DNA of 64,000 bases from assembly GCA_036346275.1 (NCBI GenBank), contig CM070721.1:5654452-5718451 (forward strand), given 5' to 3'. Below, in pieces: positions 20,902 through 34,059 of this stretch. The translations under genes and the position numbers were made by a program. Every line of letters starts with the position of its first letter. The first letter of the stretch is position 1. The DNA is from Otatea glauca (lineage: Eukaryota; Streptophyta; Magnoliopsida; Poales; Poaceae). The notes under the pieces were generated by a model. It searched no databases. It saw nothing but the letters and a program-made list of their open reading frames with translations, and was not told where the DNA came from.

Positions 20902-23734
20902 ATGGCGCCCTCCTCCTCCCGATCCCATCTGCATCGTCTCCTGATCCTAGCCACCCTCATCTGCAGCGCCATCATCCCCCTTGCCTCCTCACGAGCCGTC
21001 CCCGCCGACGCTAGTGGCGGCGCCGCCGCGAACGCCACCGCCACCGGCGGCAAGGCGTACACCAAGGTGTGCGACGCGACGCGGTTCGCGGGGCTCGGCC
21101 TCAACATGTCCCAGTTCCAGTACTGCAACGCGTCGCTGCCGTACGCCGACCGGGTGCGCGACCTCATCGGCTGGATGACGGTGGAGGAGAAGGTCGCCAG
21201 CCTCGGCGACTTGGCCAGCGGCGCGCCCCGCGTCGGCCTACCGCCCTACAAGTGGTGGTCGGAGGCGCTGCACGGCCTCTCCAGCACTGGCCCCACAACC
21301 AAGTTCGACGACCTCGCCAAGCCCGCCTCCCAGCACTCCGGCCGCACCGCCGTCTACAACGGCACTGTCTTCGCCAACGTCATCAACAGCGCCGCCAGCT
21401 TCAACGAGACGCTCTGGAAATCCATCGGCCAGGTACTACATATGCAATTTGTTTGTTTCGTGTCCAACACATAGAGAATTACAAACATGTCCTATCCTGA
21501 CACGTACCATGTGTTCAAGCCGTGTCAGCATTCGTCCATGCCGTGTAAGCATCATTTGTTTTAGACATTTTTTTTCAAACTTAATTTACGGATGGGTGGA
21601 TTAATGCAGGCGATCTCGACGGAGGCTCGTGCGATGTACAACCTTGGCAAAGGCGGGCTGACGTACTGGAGCCCCAACATCAACGTGGTGCGCGACCCGC
21701 GGTGGGGGCGCGCCCTCGAGACGCCCGGCGAGGACCCCTTCGTCGTCGGCCGCTACGCCGTCAACTTCGTGCGCGGCATGCAGGACATCCCTGGCCACGA
21801 GACGGCGGCCGACCCCTTCTCCCGGCCGATCAAGACGTCGGCGTGCTGCAAGCACTACGCCGCCTATGACCTCGACGACTGGTACGGCCACACCCGCTTC
21901 AAGTTCGACGCGCGCGTCGAGGAGCGCGACATGGTCGAGACCTTCCTCCGCCCCTTCGAGATGTGCGTCCGCGACGGCGACGTCAGCAGCGTCATGTGCT
22001 CCTACAACCGCGTCAACGGCATCCCCGCCTGCGCCGACGCCCGCCTCCTCTCCCAGACCATCCGCGGCGACTGGCAGCTTCACGGCTACATCGTCTCCGA
22101 CTGCGACGCCGTGCGCGTCATGACGGATAACGCCACCTGGCTCGGCTACACAGCCGTCGAGGCCAGCGCCGCCGCGCTCAAGGCCGGGCTCGACCTCGAC
22201 TGCGGCGAGAGCTGGATCGTGCAGGACGGCAAGCCCGTCATGGACTTCCTCACCACCTACGGCATGGCCGCCGTGAACAAGGGCAAGATGCGCGAGTCTG
22301 ACATCGACAACGCGCTCACGAACCAGTACATGACGCTCATGAGGCTCGGCTTCTTCGACGACATCGCGCAGTACGCGTCACTGGACGAGAAGGTCATATG
22401 CAGCGACGAGCACAAGGCCCTCGCCGTGGACGGCGCGAGGCAGGGGATGGTGCTCCTCAAGAACGAAAACAACATGCTCCCCCTGGATGCCAAGAAGCTC
22501 GGTTCTGTCGCCGTGCGAGGCCCGCATATCGAGGCACCAGAAATGGTCATGGACGGAGACTACACAGGTTACTACTTGACAAAGCTTGCAGTTACTGTGC
22601 ACTGTCCAACAATATAATATGCTAAGATTACTGAAAGTTTGATTTATGAAAAATTAATGTTACTTATATTACTGCGCATTCAAATGCAGGACCACCATGC
22701 CGGTATGTGACGCCGCGGGAAGGCATAAGCAAGGATGTGAAGATTGTGCAGCATGCCAACATGACCATCTACTTTGGTGGCATAAACCTGCACATTGAGA
22801 GGGAGGGCAATGACAGGGAGGATCTTCTCCTGCCCAAGAACCAAACAGATGAGATCATCCGTGTCGCAGCGGCTTCACCGAACCCGATCGTCCTGGTCAT
22901 CCTGTCGGGAGGAGGCGTCGACATCTCCTTTGCGCAGAACAACCCCAACATTGGCGCCATCCTGTGGGCCGGCTACCCCGGTGGCGAAGGAGGCAGTGCT
23001 ATTGCCGATGTCATCTTTGGAAGATACAATCCAGGTAAATGCAAGATCCCTTCGTGTACTATCCTATTTCTTAATGCAAATTCTTTGACGGATAAAATGC
23101 TTCATCTAATTGAACAGGAGGAAGGCTGCCACTGACATGGTTCAAGAACAAATACATCCACCAGATCCCCATGACATCCATGGAGCTGCGCCCCGTGCCG
23201 AAGCTCGGCTACCCCGGCAGGACGTACAAGTTCTACGACGGACCGGAGGTGCTCTACCCGTTCGGCTACGGCCTCAGCTACACCAAATTCCTCTACGAGA
23301 CCAGCACCAACGGCACCACGGTCACCCTCGCCACCGCCGGCCGACACTGCAAGCAGCTCAGCTACAAGGACGGAGTGACCGCACCGGCCTGCCCGGCGAT
23401 CAACGTCGACGGCCACGCTTGCAGCGAGACCATCAGCTTCAACGTGAGCGTGATCAACAGCGGCGACACGGACGGCAGCCACGTCGTGCTAGTGTACACC
23501 GTGCCGCCACCGGAGGTGGCCAACGCGCCGATGAAGCAGGTTGTGGCCTTCCAGAGGGTGTTCGTGCAGGCCTGGAGCACCGCCAACGTGCGCTTCACGC
23601 TCAACGTCTGCAAGGCTTTCGGCATCGTCGAGAAGACGGCCTACACAGTCGTGCCGTCTGGCGTCAACACGGTGCTGATCGAGAACGGCGACTCGTCGGT
23701 GCCCTTCCCCGTCAAGATCAAGTTGTCGGTTTAG
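20902..23734 (+). CDS. Family GH3 beta-D-xylosidase, secreted
   Basis: The product should release xylose (possibly also arabinose) from the ends of xylan chains in the wall. Exons are 20902-21432, 21610-22567, 22690-23034 and 23118-23734; all introns are GT-AG and the joined frame gives 816 residues. It opens with a signal peptide (LLILATLICSAIIPLASSRA, about 12-31). The GH3 N-terminal barrel has WWSEALHG, TYWSPNINVVRDPRWGR, TSACCKHYAAYDLD (Lys258-His259) and IVSDCDAV with the expected nucleophile Asp341. The C-terminal sandwich domain has GILLKNE-like MVLLKNENNMLPL, IEREGNDREDLLLPKNQ, VLVILSGGGVDISFA and WAGYPGGEGGSAIADVIFGRYNPGGRLPLTWF, then a fibronectin III-like domain. Several Asn-X-Ser/Thr sites suggest glycosylation. 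The start is the first in-frame ATG just upstream of the signal peptide. No lesion is visible. It belongs to the plant BXL group. Confidence 0.95.
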
Positions 23735-24434
23735 ATTGGATATTCTCTGCTGTTTTAGGTTAATTTCATTTGTTTACCCTTCACAAAGAGTAATATTCAG
23801 CATCGTGCTGAATATATAATGTTAGTGCTGCACTGTTCAAAAGGAACCACTTGTTCCTCTTAGGCGTTATCATCTATACGATGAGATTAATAAAGCTAGA
23901 CTCGTAACAAATATGTTTTGAAGACACTAAAATTGTTTCTCAACTAGTAGCTCTAGTTGTCCGCTTCTAGCAACTATAATATGCTCATAATTATAGTTGT
24001 CAATATTTAGATGGAACTAGTATATCTTTGGGTTCAGACAGCTAGCAACTTGAGTTTCGGCAAGCTAACATTTTGTCTTATCATTATACCACTAAAACAT
24101 AAGGGTATAATATGGATCTTGTTTTGTTCAATTTATTGTACGGGACAATGATTCAAACGGAATAGAACGCTCGATTAAAAAGATACAACCATTCGAAGCT
24201 ATCAAAATGAACTAAGTATATATACGAAGTCAAAAGTTGCTTTAATGCTCCCACAAAAGGGCCTGCATGCATCTTCATCTGATAAGATGGGCAGGCAACA
24301 TGGCGCATGGGCACACCTTGGATTGCCAAATAGGAAACATGGTCGTGTGCGAAAAGAGGACATTATTGCCGGATATGGTGCCATAACCGATAGCACTAGT
24401 AATGGCGTTTTAGGGCGGCCCAAAAAACTAACTA
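23735..24434. other. Xylosidase 3' region and intergenic
   Basis: The 3' untranslated region probably ends near 23830 or 23900 (AATATATAATG, ATTAATAAAG). The rest is AT-rich without a supported gene. Confidence 0.45.
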
Positions 24435-24710
24435 CTCTCGGAAATATAAGACGTATTTTAATTTTACATAAGAATTAAGGTTACAGTAAAATTGAGAAAT
24501 ATATGAAAAAAAATAAATTACATACTCTTACTTAATTGTCTTGAAAGATAAGATATAATACTTTATGTAGGTCGTAACGAATAAATGTATATGGTTGAGA
24601 GAGAATAAATAGAGGTATAGTAGAAAAAATCTCATCAAATCTACATGCAAACCTCATACTTTTAAATTTGACTATTTAAATTATAAACCTTATATTTTTT
24701 AACGGAGCAG
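24435..24710. mobile_element. Stowaway-type MITE, degenerate
   Basis: The left end CTCTCGGAAATATAAG and, from the right, CTGCTCCGTTAAAAAATATAAG are degenerate forms of the Stowaway CTCCCTCCGT(N)AAATATAAG end. TA dinucleotides flank both sides (24433-24434 and 24711-24712). It is 276 bp and non-coding. Confidence 0.65.
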
Positions 24711-24753
24711 TACTTCAAACACCCTCCATCTTGTAGCATTTGATATGCTCTTG

Positions 24754-26323
24754 CAAGGTTCCAAATTTTGGCGAAATTTCGGATTTTGGACCAACCCGAA
24801 ATCTAAAGTACCGGCAAGAAAAAAATGTGAAATTGCTACAGTAACCCGAAATTTCGTGTTTTTTGCCCGGTTTTGAAACTTTTAGGGCCTGATTTGGTCC
24901 AATAACCCTTAGGAAAGTCATCTCCTATGAAAATTTGTTGAAAAAACGATTTTTTAAAACATTTTAAAATTTTGGTAGAAACACTGTCAGCTTTTTATAA
25001 AATTTTAAAAGATTGATAATAATCTGAAAATTTTATGGTACTATCCTTAGTAGTTCAGTATCATACATAAAAAATTTCAAAATAATTTAACTTCATTTAT
25101 TATCTTTAAAAAATCAAAAACAGAATGAACATAATTGGGACAGTTATCTTGTCAGAATTTTATAAATTTTCTTGACTGTGATTATGATCTAAAATTTTTG
25201 AGAGAGATTAATAATTGACTCAGTACCATTATATAAATTTTAAAAAAAAAATGTTTTTGTTTAGTCAATCAAATCTATGTAAGCATTGAACTTCGTTTGT
25301 TATATTATATTTCAAAAATAAAAAAGAAAAGAAAATAAATGGTACTGTGCCTTGTAAGAATTTTATAAATTCACTGGAGTGTCATCATGAATCAAAATTT
25401 TTATGGGATATTAAGAACTTCCTTATCACCATTCTGTAAAATTTTCAAAAATTTTAAACTTTTTTTATTGCTAAAGCAAATCTATGTATTGATCATCAGA
25501 CTTTTATCAGGACGTAGCACTGTCTGAATTTTTAAACATTATTTGAGAATTATCATCATCTAAAATTTTAAAGAAATATTAATGTTACATCAGGACCATC
25601 CACAAAGATTTTCAAAAGTTTTTAACATGGTTTACATAATTTTTCATTTTTTCAAGTTTGCCGGTAAGCCTTTTATCAGGGCTGTAGTACTGTTAGAATT
25701 TTTAAACATTCATACAGTTTTATCATCATCTGAAAATTTTATGAGAGCATTATAGATACATAATAACCATGCAAAAAAAAATTCAACAGTTTATAACTTG
25801 ATTTGTACCATTTTCCATTCGGATCAAACTTGTCGGTCAGTGTTCTATCAGGACAGTACCACTTTCCGAATTTTTAAAAATTCCTCACATGTGATAATCA
25901 GCTGAAATTTTTGTGAGAACATTATTTATGGATAATAACCATGAAAAAAATTCAACTATTTATAACTTGATTTGTACCATTTTCCATTCGGATCAAACTT
26001 GTCGATCAGTGTTTTATCAGGACAGTACCACTCTTCAAATTTTTAAAAATTCCTCAAATGTGATAATCAGCTGAAATTTTTGTGAGAACATCAAAAATGT
26101 GTTAGGAACCTCCAAAACAAATTTAAAAAATTTTCGTTAACGTTTAGACCATGTTTCAGCCGGTGCAAAAAACCAAAAATTTCGGGTTTTTTAGCCGAAT
26201 TTCGTTTTTTCCGGAATGGACCGGATTTGAATTTTTAAATTCAAATTTTGTCCGAAATATTTCTGAAATTTCGCGATCCGGCCATGGACGAAATTTATTC
26301 CGAAACCGAATTTTCAAACCTTG
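24754..26323. mobile_element. hAT-like non-autonomous element, 1.57 kb
   Basis: The inverted ends are CAAGGTTCCAAATTTTGG and, from the right, CAAGGTTTGAAAATTCGG (14 of 18 identical). The element is flanked by an exact 8-bp duplication TGCTCTTG (24746-24753 and 26324-26331). Internally it is AT-rich and non-coding, with a repeated unit of about 165 bp near 25780-26090 containing TATAACTTGATTTGTACCAT and TTTTCCATTCGGATCAAACT. The 8-bp duplication fits hAT. Confidence 0.8.
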
Positions 26324-26331
26324 TGCTCTTG

Positions 26332-26962
26332 TAAGGTGGATCAGGTGATATAACAGGTTTGCTCCTTTAGGCTTACATTCACTGGTTGTGTGGGATCACT
26401 AGCACCTTCTCCATCCATGGAGTGCAACCAAATCAATCCATCAAAGCCGGTTCTCTAGGACTGTTCGACCGAGTTGGGGCTCTTGTCAGTCCATTAAAAG
26501 CAGAGTTGGGTTCGTGCCCTTGTCTTGCAAGTTGGTGAATGGTTGGTGAGACGTTTCCACCTGGAAGGTTATCTTCACAGGAACAAGGTCTAAGCGAGAC
26601 TCTGAACAATCCATACGATCAATGAATAAAAAAGAAAAAGAATCCCCCAAAGAAAACATTGAGATCTCTGTTCCCAATCTACCATGCAATCTTTAGTCAA
26701 AGAAACCTTATCAAATCTCACTATTAAAATGAATGGCACTGTAACAACAATTCAACTTCCAGCTTCTTGAGCAGGCCGGGTAATTTTGTAAACCCCTCCT
26801 ACCAGTACCAATGGTGGCAATGTATATTTATTCTTTGTAACATGTACAAGTGAAAATATGTACACCATATTATAAACACAATAAGAATTAAGAACATCAC
26901 AAATCCCTTCCACGAATCTTGTTTCATGAATAATTGAATCATGGCAGGGCATTTTCCTTCCT
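26332..26962. other. 3' region of the F-box gene and intergenic
   Basis: No other gene is supported. The minus-strand 3' untranslated region of the F-box gene probably covers 26962 down to about 26750. Confidence 0.5.
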
Positions 26963-29902
26963 TCATGACACCTGCACATTCGCATTGAGGATCTGTGGGA
27001 TGGACCTGATCTGCAGGGCTGGGCTGATGGCGAGAAGGCCGTTGAAGCTCTCCGGTGGCACCCTCATCCCGCCGACGTTGATGCACTCGAGCTTCCTGCA
27101 CTTGCTGACGAGTGCGACGAGGCCGGCCTCCGTCACATGGCGGCAGCTCCACAGGATGATGCTCTGAGGAAGAAAGTCCACTATGAGCAATGAAATAATG
27201 TGTATTTTTTTATTATATTTGTACCTTCTGTACTTGAATTAATCTAAACGTATAGATGACTATCACATTGCAACTTTTCTACGTTTCTGACTGTGTTCAT
27301 GACGACATTGAATTAGAAAACATGGCCTTGGGCGACAGTGATGGCATATATAGTTTGTTGATTTTTTTCATGATGGTAAAACCTATACCGCAGGTGTATG
27401 CAGTAACGAGCAGATTTTGGATTAAAGACTGTCTCCAGTTTTTAGCACTTGTATTTACAATCTTTGATGAGTTGAAGATTTGAAGTAATCACACAGTGGA
27501 AGTGTTCAGTAGCCTAGAATTTAGTGGGGCCATCTTGGAGTCACATCTGTAGTAAATATAGCTTCTTTTCTAAAGGAGGTAATATCATGTTCTACTGAAA
27601 CAACAATTGCTTCAAAACAGGAACATACATAGTTCTCAAATCATACTATGGCCCTACAACATCCTGAAATTAGAAATATCTGCAGCTGACATTACTATGA
27701 ATAAGGTTGTTAAGTTCTTTCCTGTTTGGTTGGCTTTGCTATAGTTTACTGAAACTACAAAAATAATATTTCCATTTTCTCCTTCAAGAAATAAAATATG
27801 TCTCTGATCTATGGAGGCTGGAATCTTCTCAAACACATGACTTTCCAATGAAGTTCTTACTCAGAAATCAACATAGCTGCTAGAACAATTCTGATCACCT
27901 TCCATGTTAATCCACTGAAAACTAACTGAACACCAAAAATCCCTAAAGAACCTTAATACTTTATTATTCCCTCAACCTAAACTGCAAACTTCGGCAAGTA
28001 TGAAACAAGTCGCTCAGATGTATAAGCACCCAAGATTGCATTTACGAACCTAACTTCATCAAAGAGAGTTGAGCCTAAATAAAAATATTAATTAGTGTAG
28101 CACCAAATATTGATATGGGATGAGAACCAGAACATAATCATATTTAGTCCTATCTCCCTATTAAGTATGACAGGCACAACAAGCCCAACACTACAGCTAA
28201 AAGTCCCCCTGTTTGTGCTGAAGGCAGGGCATGATCTGCAAGCCACTACGTAGAAACAACAGCAGCAATAACATAAGCCCTGGCTGGTGTACCATGTCCA
28301 TGAACCATAAGGTCCATAACCAAATGACTCACTGTTCTATGGTAGGTCCAGCAAACCTAGTTCTATAATATATTCCACTGTCTCCTTTCTTCATGGACTA
28401 TCTCGCTTCAAACTACCAAAAGAATGCCATGCCACAGTGCAAACATAATCTTATAGAAATTACTGTAATAATATAGGTTGAACTGTTCTAGACACTTTTC
28501 ATGGTACATTTCAGGTTTAGTTTGCTGCATGAGAGCTGTTCCAAAAGGAAGCGCTGAAATTTAGAAAAGAGAACATACCTTGAGATTTGTACAACTGTTT
28601 GTAACAGCATACAATGATTCGTCTGTGATAAATGTTCCACCAATATTCAGGTGCTTCAAAGAATAAGCTCTTGAAACCTGCAGGAAAGTTTGACCAAAGC
28701 TCATTCCTTGTTATTATAACAAAGTAAAGATGGACTTGGTACTGTAGATTAGATTGTCAAGTTTTGTTGCAGATAAGAAAGTGGGTTTATGGAGAAAAAA
28801 AAATTAAATCCTCTTTTTAAACAGTGGCCTAAAATGTGGTCGGAATGAAAATTACTGTAATTCTTCGTCCTGAATAATGAATTGTTCCTACAAGCATAGT
28901 ACACTTCCTAGACCTCCATAACGAATCATTCTAATACATGGCGACATCCTGCAACTTTACAGTTCCCTATCCAAATCCTCTTTTTATACTATGATAACAA
29001 TAGCCAGTACGAAATTAAATCATTAATTGACACGCCATCAATTTTGCAGAGAAGAAACATCGAGACAGTTGTATCGCAACAATGATGAGAAAACGTAACA
29101 TGATTAACAAAGTTAACTATAACACCGAACACCACAATTTTTGCTTCTGTTCCCCACATGTACAAGAAAGGTAATTGACTTCAATTTGATAAGAAACAAG
29201 ACAACATCTGATTTCTTTCACACGTAGGTAATTAGAATTTCCAATCCTTACCAGATGAACGACGCCCTTGTCAGTTATCCCAGCCAATCCCCACAGCGAT
29301 ATGGACGTCAATTTCCCAACGCACTCCGCGGAGGAAATCTTGAGCAAACCTTCGTCGGTGATCTGGCAGCCCCAGCAGCTTCGTGAACTCCAAGAACGGG
29401 TGAACAGAGTTACAAAAGAGTGGAAATTTAGCCGCAAGAATCTTGAGCCCGATTGATCTAAGGCTGCAAGGAAACCGATCGACTGATCAGAGACTCACAT
29501 GTCGAGGTCGCTGAGGTTGACGGCGGCGCGGACGAGGCGCGCGGTGGAGTCGTCGCCGGTGCGCTGCCCCGCGAAGCTCAGCCGCCTCCGCCCCGCCAGC
29601 GACCGCTCCACCGCCCGGCGCCACCGCCGGCTCACTCCCCCCGCCCTGACGACGAGCAAAGCAAATTAATCAAGCCACACACGGCGACATACATCGGTCA
29701 TCCGATCCGAGCAGAAGCGACCACGCAGATTAAGGCGACGCGTTCTTTGTACGTACATGGCCAGGTCGTGGAAGGAGGCGAGGAGGGAGAGGACGTGCGC
29801 GAGGACGTCAGCGGGCAGCCGCTCGACGTGCGGCTCCTCCTCCGCCGCCACCACGGCGGCGTCGCGCCGTTCGTCTCCTCCCTCTCCCTGCCGCTTCTCC
29901 AT
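26963..29902 (-). CDS. F-box protein with leucine-rich repeats
   Basis: Likely a substrate-recognition subunit of an SCF ubiquitin ligase; the substrate is unknown. Five exons on the minus strand: 29902-29757, 29645-29499, 29387-29252, 28677-28579 and 27163-26963. All boundaries are GT-AG and the joined frame gives 242 residues. The F-box spans about residues 26-70 (VERLPADVLAHVLSLLASFHD, then the junction into AGGVSRRWRRAVERSL). LRR-type repeats follow: LSDLDISRSCWGCQITDEGL, LTSISLWGLAGITDKGVVHL, LKHLNIGGTFITDESLYAV, SIILWSCRHVTEAGLVAL and CRKLECINVGGMRVP, ending QIRSIPQILNANVQVS. The order and small size match the At5g67140-type F-box/RNI family as I remember it. The 1.4-kb fourth intron is the largest. 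The promoter should lie in 29903-30200, which is close to the copia insertion at 30207. Confidence 0.92.
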
Positions 29903-30206
29903 TTTCTCGCTTGCTTCTTTCGCTCTCCTCTCACTCGTCGTGCCGAGAAAGGCACGGCCGGCTTATAACAACACCGTCGCGAAGGCACGTGAAGCTGATG
30001 CGTGCGCGACGCGACGTGCTGGCCAGTGGGCGCAAGCGGCCGCGCTTCGCTTTGGAGTTTTGCTGCGCGCGCGGATCGTGTGGACACCGTCGCGCCAAGC
30101 GCCGATCCCATCCCCATGCATTGGATTTGGAAGGGAACAAGTCGACTTTTCCAACGTGAACTCCGGCCTCGGTTCAATTTTTAATCTTTAGTTCTGTAAT
30201 TGTTTG
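29903..30206. promoter_or_regulatory. 5' flank of the F-box gene, interrupted by a copia element
   Basis: Only about 300 bp separate the F-box start codon (29902) from the copia 5' LTR (30207). The interval is GC-rich near the gene (29920-30110) and has no clear TATA box on the minus strand. Its last bases include the target duplication GTTTG (30202-30206). Confidence 0.55.
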
Positions 30207-30433
30207 TGTTACGAGATAATATATTCTAACCGTATTCGGTTAGACCCTATGGGCGAATTCGAACTCATCACTTATGATTATCTTTATATATTAGGCATCT
30301 CTCTATGTATAAGAATTAATCGAATAAAGTAAGAGAACTTTGCCCCTACTTTGTGTGTGCTCTAGTTCTTGTTATTGTGATTTCGTTGACGTGTTGTTGA
30401 TTGATCATGGGTGAACGACTACGTTTTATAACA
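30207..30433 (+). repeat. 5' LTR of the copia element
   Basis: Begins TGTTACGAGATAATATATTC and ends TTTTATAACA. It is followed by CGTTATCAGCACAAGC, where a primer-binding site is expected. It lacks about 12 bp that the 3' LTR has near 37015 (CTCTTATGTATA region). 'TCTTTATATATTAGG' is the likely TATA region. Confidence 0.92.
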
Positions 30434-30639
30434 CGTTATCAGCACAAGCTTCTACCGGGACCGATTGTGATCGTCTACCTACGACAATCGACACTGCGTC
30501 GAATTTCATCATGCATAACGCGATCAACCTACATCAAATCTTACGTAAGTTCAATCTACGACGGTTGATCGCATACAAATAGTAAATTAATCTTGCAGAT
30601 TGTTTTCTGTTAATTAGAGTTTACTCGTTAATCTAATCT

Positions 30640-31720
30640 AACATGGCTATCAAAGGTTTTTGTTCATCCATGAAAAAATCATTAATCAGCAAATGGCGCT
30701 TGCGGCAGCACCCTCATCGGCCGCGCCACCCACAGCGACACCGCTCGCCGCACCGCCACCTCGTCGCATCTTTGTTCGCCGCCGCGGCGCGTCGTCCGCA
30801 GCGACGCACGTCGTTGCACAGCTCGATCGCGCCGCCCACCGACGCCTCGCTTCCACGCGCTTGGCGCTTCGCGTTACGTGCTTGCCGATTCGTTTTCTAT
30901 GCCAGCGGGGCTCGCACCCGAAGTGCCGGGGGAGCTTGTGCCAGAAGCTGATGGCGGCGGCGGAACACGAGTTGAAGTGGCCAAGACCAGCAGTCTGCAC
31001 ATGGCGGCGCCCAGATAAATCCGTCGCACGCAGCGTCGATTTTGTCTCTGCCATAGACCGCGCCTGTCGGCAACGCGCCTGCAGCGCTGCCACGAATCCA
31101 TGCCGAGACGTCATCGCACCCTCGGCTGCTCGCCCGCCGATGCCGTCTCCCGCAGAAACGACTATGACCTTTACGTCGCCCGATTTTTTGCGTTGTTGCC
31201 GTCTCGAGCACCGCGTCTACCGCCGCGTGACCCAGCCGCCTGTCGTTTTGCTTCTCAGCGACTACGCCTGAAGCCGCGCACCAACCGGGAGCTATGCGCT
31301 TGCCGACGCCGAGAGCCGTCTTAGCGCCAATCGCTGCCGCGGTCGCTCGAGCTCGAAGCCCGTCTGCCGGCCACGGATGAACCACCGGCCAAGGAGGCGT
31401 TGCTAGCCGCGTGCGATGCCTCGACCACCGACCCGCATCTAGCGCCGCATCAGAACCTGCGTCGTCGCGCCGCCTCATTTTTGGCGCTAGATCAGTCTTT
31501 CGCGCGGTTAAATGGAGGCGACGATATGCACTAGGGTTCTTCGGGTGATGCCTGTGCACTTAGCGCAGCTGCACCGCACTTTGGGCCGCGCCGCACTCAG
31601 GCTATCGCGCCGCATGCAGGCCATCGCACTTTGGGCCGCGTCGCACGAGGGTCACGCACTTCATCCAGGCCGATGCACCGCAGCGGGCTTCCGCGTGCAT
31701 GGGTCGTGCGGGCTGCCATA
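30640..31720 (+). other. GC-rich insert between the copia leader and gag
   Basis: After an AT-rich leader and an ATG at 30643, composition changes abruptly to a CG-rich tract with many CGCCGC runs and long open frames in several phases, then returns to AT-rich near 31730. A short internal repeat is present at 31566-31650 (CATCGCACTTTGGGCCGCG and a variant). None of the frames gives a recognisable protein. It could be a captured host fragment or a structured leader; I cannot decide. Confidence 0.45.
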
Positions 31721-32286
31721 TCTGGTTGGCCAGAAATTGTTGGTGTGCTGGCAGCCCACCTGTTTTCCAGAAGAAAAAAATATCTGAAAATTGATATAAA
31801 TAATAGAAATTAGTTTTCCCAGGTTATGGATTTCCATAAATTTAATGTAAATTAGTATTTAGCACATCATTAGAAGTTCTATGCTCTGGGTTTATTTTCT
31901 AGCTTTATGCCATATTTATTATGTGCTGGAATTTATTTTCTGTTATTTAAGTAATTCTGAAAATTGCTTGGAAAATTAACATAAAATGCTAGAAAATTAT
32001 GAAAAAATTTGTATGACACATTGATGTGTCAAGATGCTGGATTCATTTTCCTTAGCATTGTTCCATGTTAATACGTGTTGAAATTTATTTTTGTGTTACA
32101 TGGTAATTCTAAAAATTGCTGAATAATTAGCAAAAAGCCATGAAAATTGCTAGGAAAATTCTGAAAAATTTTAGATAATTATCTAATGAATAGATATAGA
32201 CCAAGCTTTACTAATTGAAGAGTGAGCATGCAATATAATGATTTTAACAGTAGTAAAAGTCATTTTGCATAAATAGAAATAGGATA

Positions 32287-33003
32287 TGTTGGACATCGCA
32301 AAGAGGGAACTTATCAAGCTTGCCCTGAATGGCAACATTTACCTTACCCAGACAATGAATACTAAGATTAATCTAGTAGCTCGATCTTTTGGAGCTTCTG
32401 TTTTCCCAGCCCGAAGCTGGTACCCCTGCTCTTCCCAAAGCCACCAGATGTACGGCTGGCTCTGCACCTCCTAAGGCACCATCTTCATACGGACCTGAAG
32501 GCCAAATAGTTGATGGAAGATGGCTGCCTGGTACTTTTGGAATTCCTTGAAGGAAAAATATATAACCAGCAAAGATCCGTCCTGTTGCCAGAAGCACAAC
32601 ACGAATGGATCCTCCAGCGCTTTCAGAATTCTAAAGGCTATGGCAGCATATAATTTTTGTCATACACAAGCTTGTCATTGATCTAACATTATGTAACCAG
32701 AAAGTTATTAATGCTAAAAAGATTGATAAGATATTATGCACCTTCCACCCTAATATGAGGATACCGATGTAATAGTATCGTCATGCCAAGTACCAGAAGT
32801 ACTTCGAGCTTATATGCATTTTGCTAGAAGCAGAAAAACATGATGAACTCCTGGTGAAGAATCATCACGTACTTCCTAATGGGAGTCTTGCAGTGCCCGA
32901 AGCACATGCAAATGCTCAGCAGGCTAGCAATAGCCGTGGCCGCAAAAAGGGCAAATGGAATAAAGGGGATAAGGGGAAGAGACAATTCATAGTGGAAAAG
33001 TAA
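32287..33003 (+). pseudogene. copia gag remnant
   Basis: LDIAKRELIKLALNGNIYLT and MNTKINLVARSFGA match the start of copia gag (UBN2-type). Further on, KYQKYFELICILLEAEKHDE and LLVKNHHVLPNGS, then NSRGRKKGKWNKGDKGK, match its C-terminal part. Frames between are broken. Confidence 0.75.
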
Positions 33004-34059
33004 AGATAAAGGGCCAGGGACTTCCAAAATTAAGGCTGCAAACCCTGAATAACCTTGTTTTAGGTATGGATGCATTGGCCATTGGTCATGCAACTATTAC
33101 ATCCCGAAGCATATGGTAGACTTTTACACAATATCCACTAAAAAAGTTAATAAGACCCAGGGTAAACAATGTTGAATCATACTTTACCGTTCAACCTGTT
33201 GTTGACACGGGTGCTGAGAAGTGTGATAATATGGTTCTTGAAATTATAAAATTTGAGGAGTTCCAGAAGGACATATACGACTCATATGGAGACCTGTATT
33301 AGTCTCCTAAGTATTCCTTCACTGTGCTAATCGATGTCACATATTACTTATAAGTCTCCTTATCAGTTTAGCCTAATTAATTCATGAATGAACATTTGGT
33401 CTATGCTCCTGTTGAGTGATTATCATTCAAAATTGAATAAATTGATATTTCCCATATATTTGTTTAATTGTGCTATGTTTGTTCTATATTCTACAATTTA
33501 TTCCTGATGTAATAATTGTTTGATTAATAAATCATACTTCTAATATAAAAAAAAGTATAATCCGATGATGGAGGAGAAAATCTGTCTAGAAGAATGCCAT
33601 ATTATACAATTTATTCCTGATGCTCTTATAGTTGGTGCTAGAAGAATGCCATATTATACCCTGAGTCCAGTCGTACTCTCTTAAGTTTTAAAGACATTGG
33701 TCTGAAACGTTTCCATATGGAGATAGAGAATGAGGATGGTATAGAATACCTACTCATGACTAAGTTTAATTGTTGTAATAAACGTGTGGTTGAAAATTTT
33801 CATTCATTCTCCTCCAGGTTATACTATTCATATATAAAACCTAAAGTTTGTGTTGCGATGAAAACCCAGAAATATTTAAGATCTGGCAGATCGACTGGGT
33901 TATCCTGAGTTGAATATGAATGAGAAGAATAATTAATAATTCTGTTGACCAAAGCATAAAAACTTTCCTAGGCCTAAAGATTTCTTATGCCCTGTTGTGC
34001 TAAAGGAAAGCTCATACTTAGATCTTACCTAAAAAGTTAGGGAAGAATCACCAAATTTT

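Noticed and set aside
30643..31559. Several overlapping open frames on both strands in the GC-rich copia insert
   Set aside because: High GC content makes stops rare. No frame gives a recognisable protein and there is no consistent phase.
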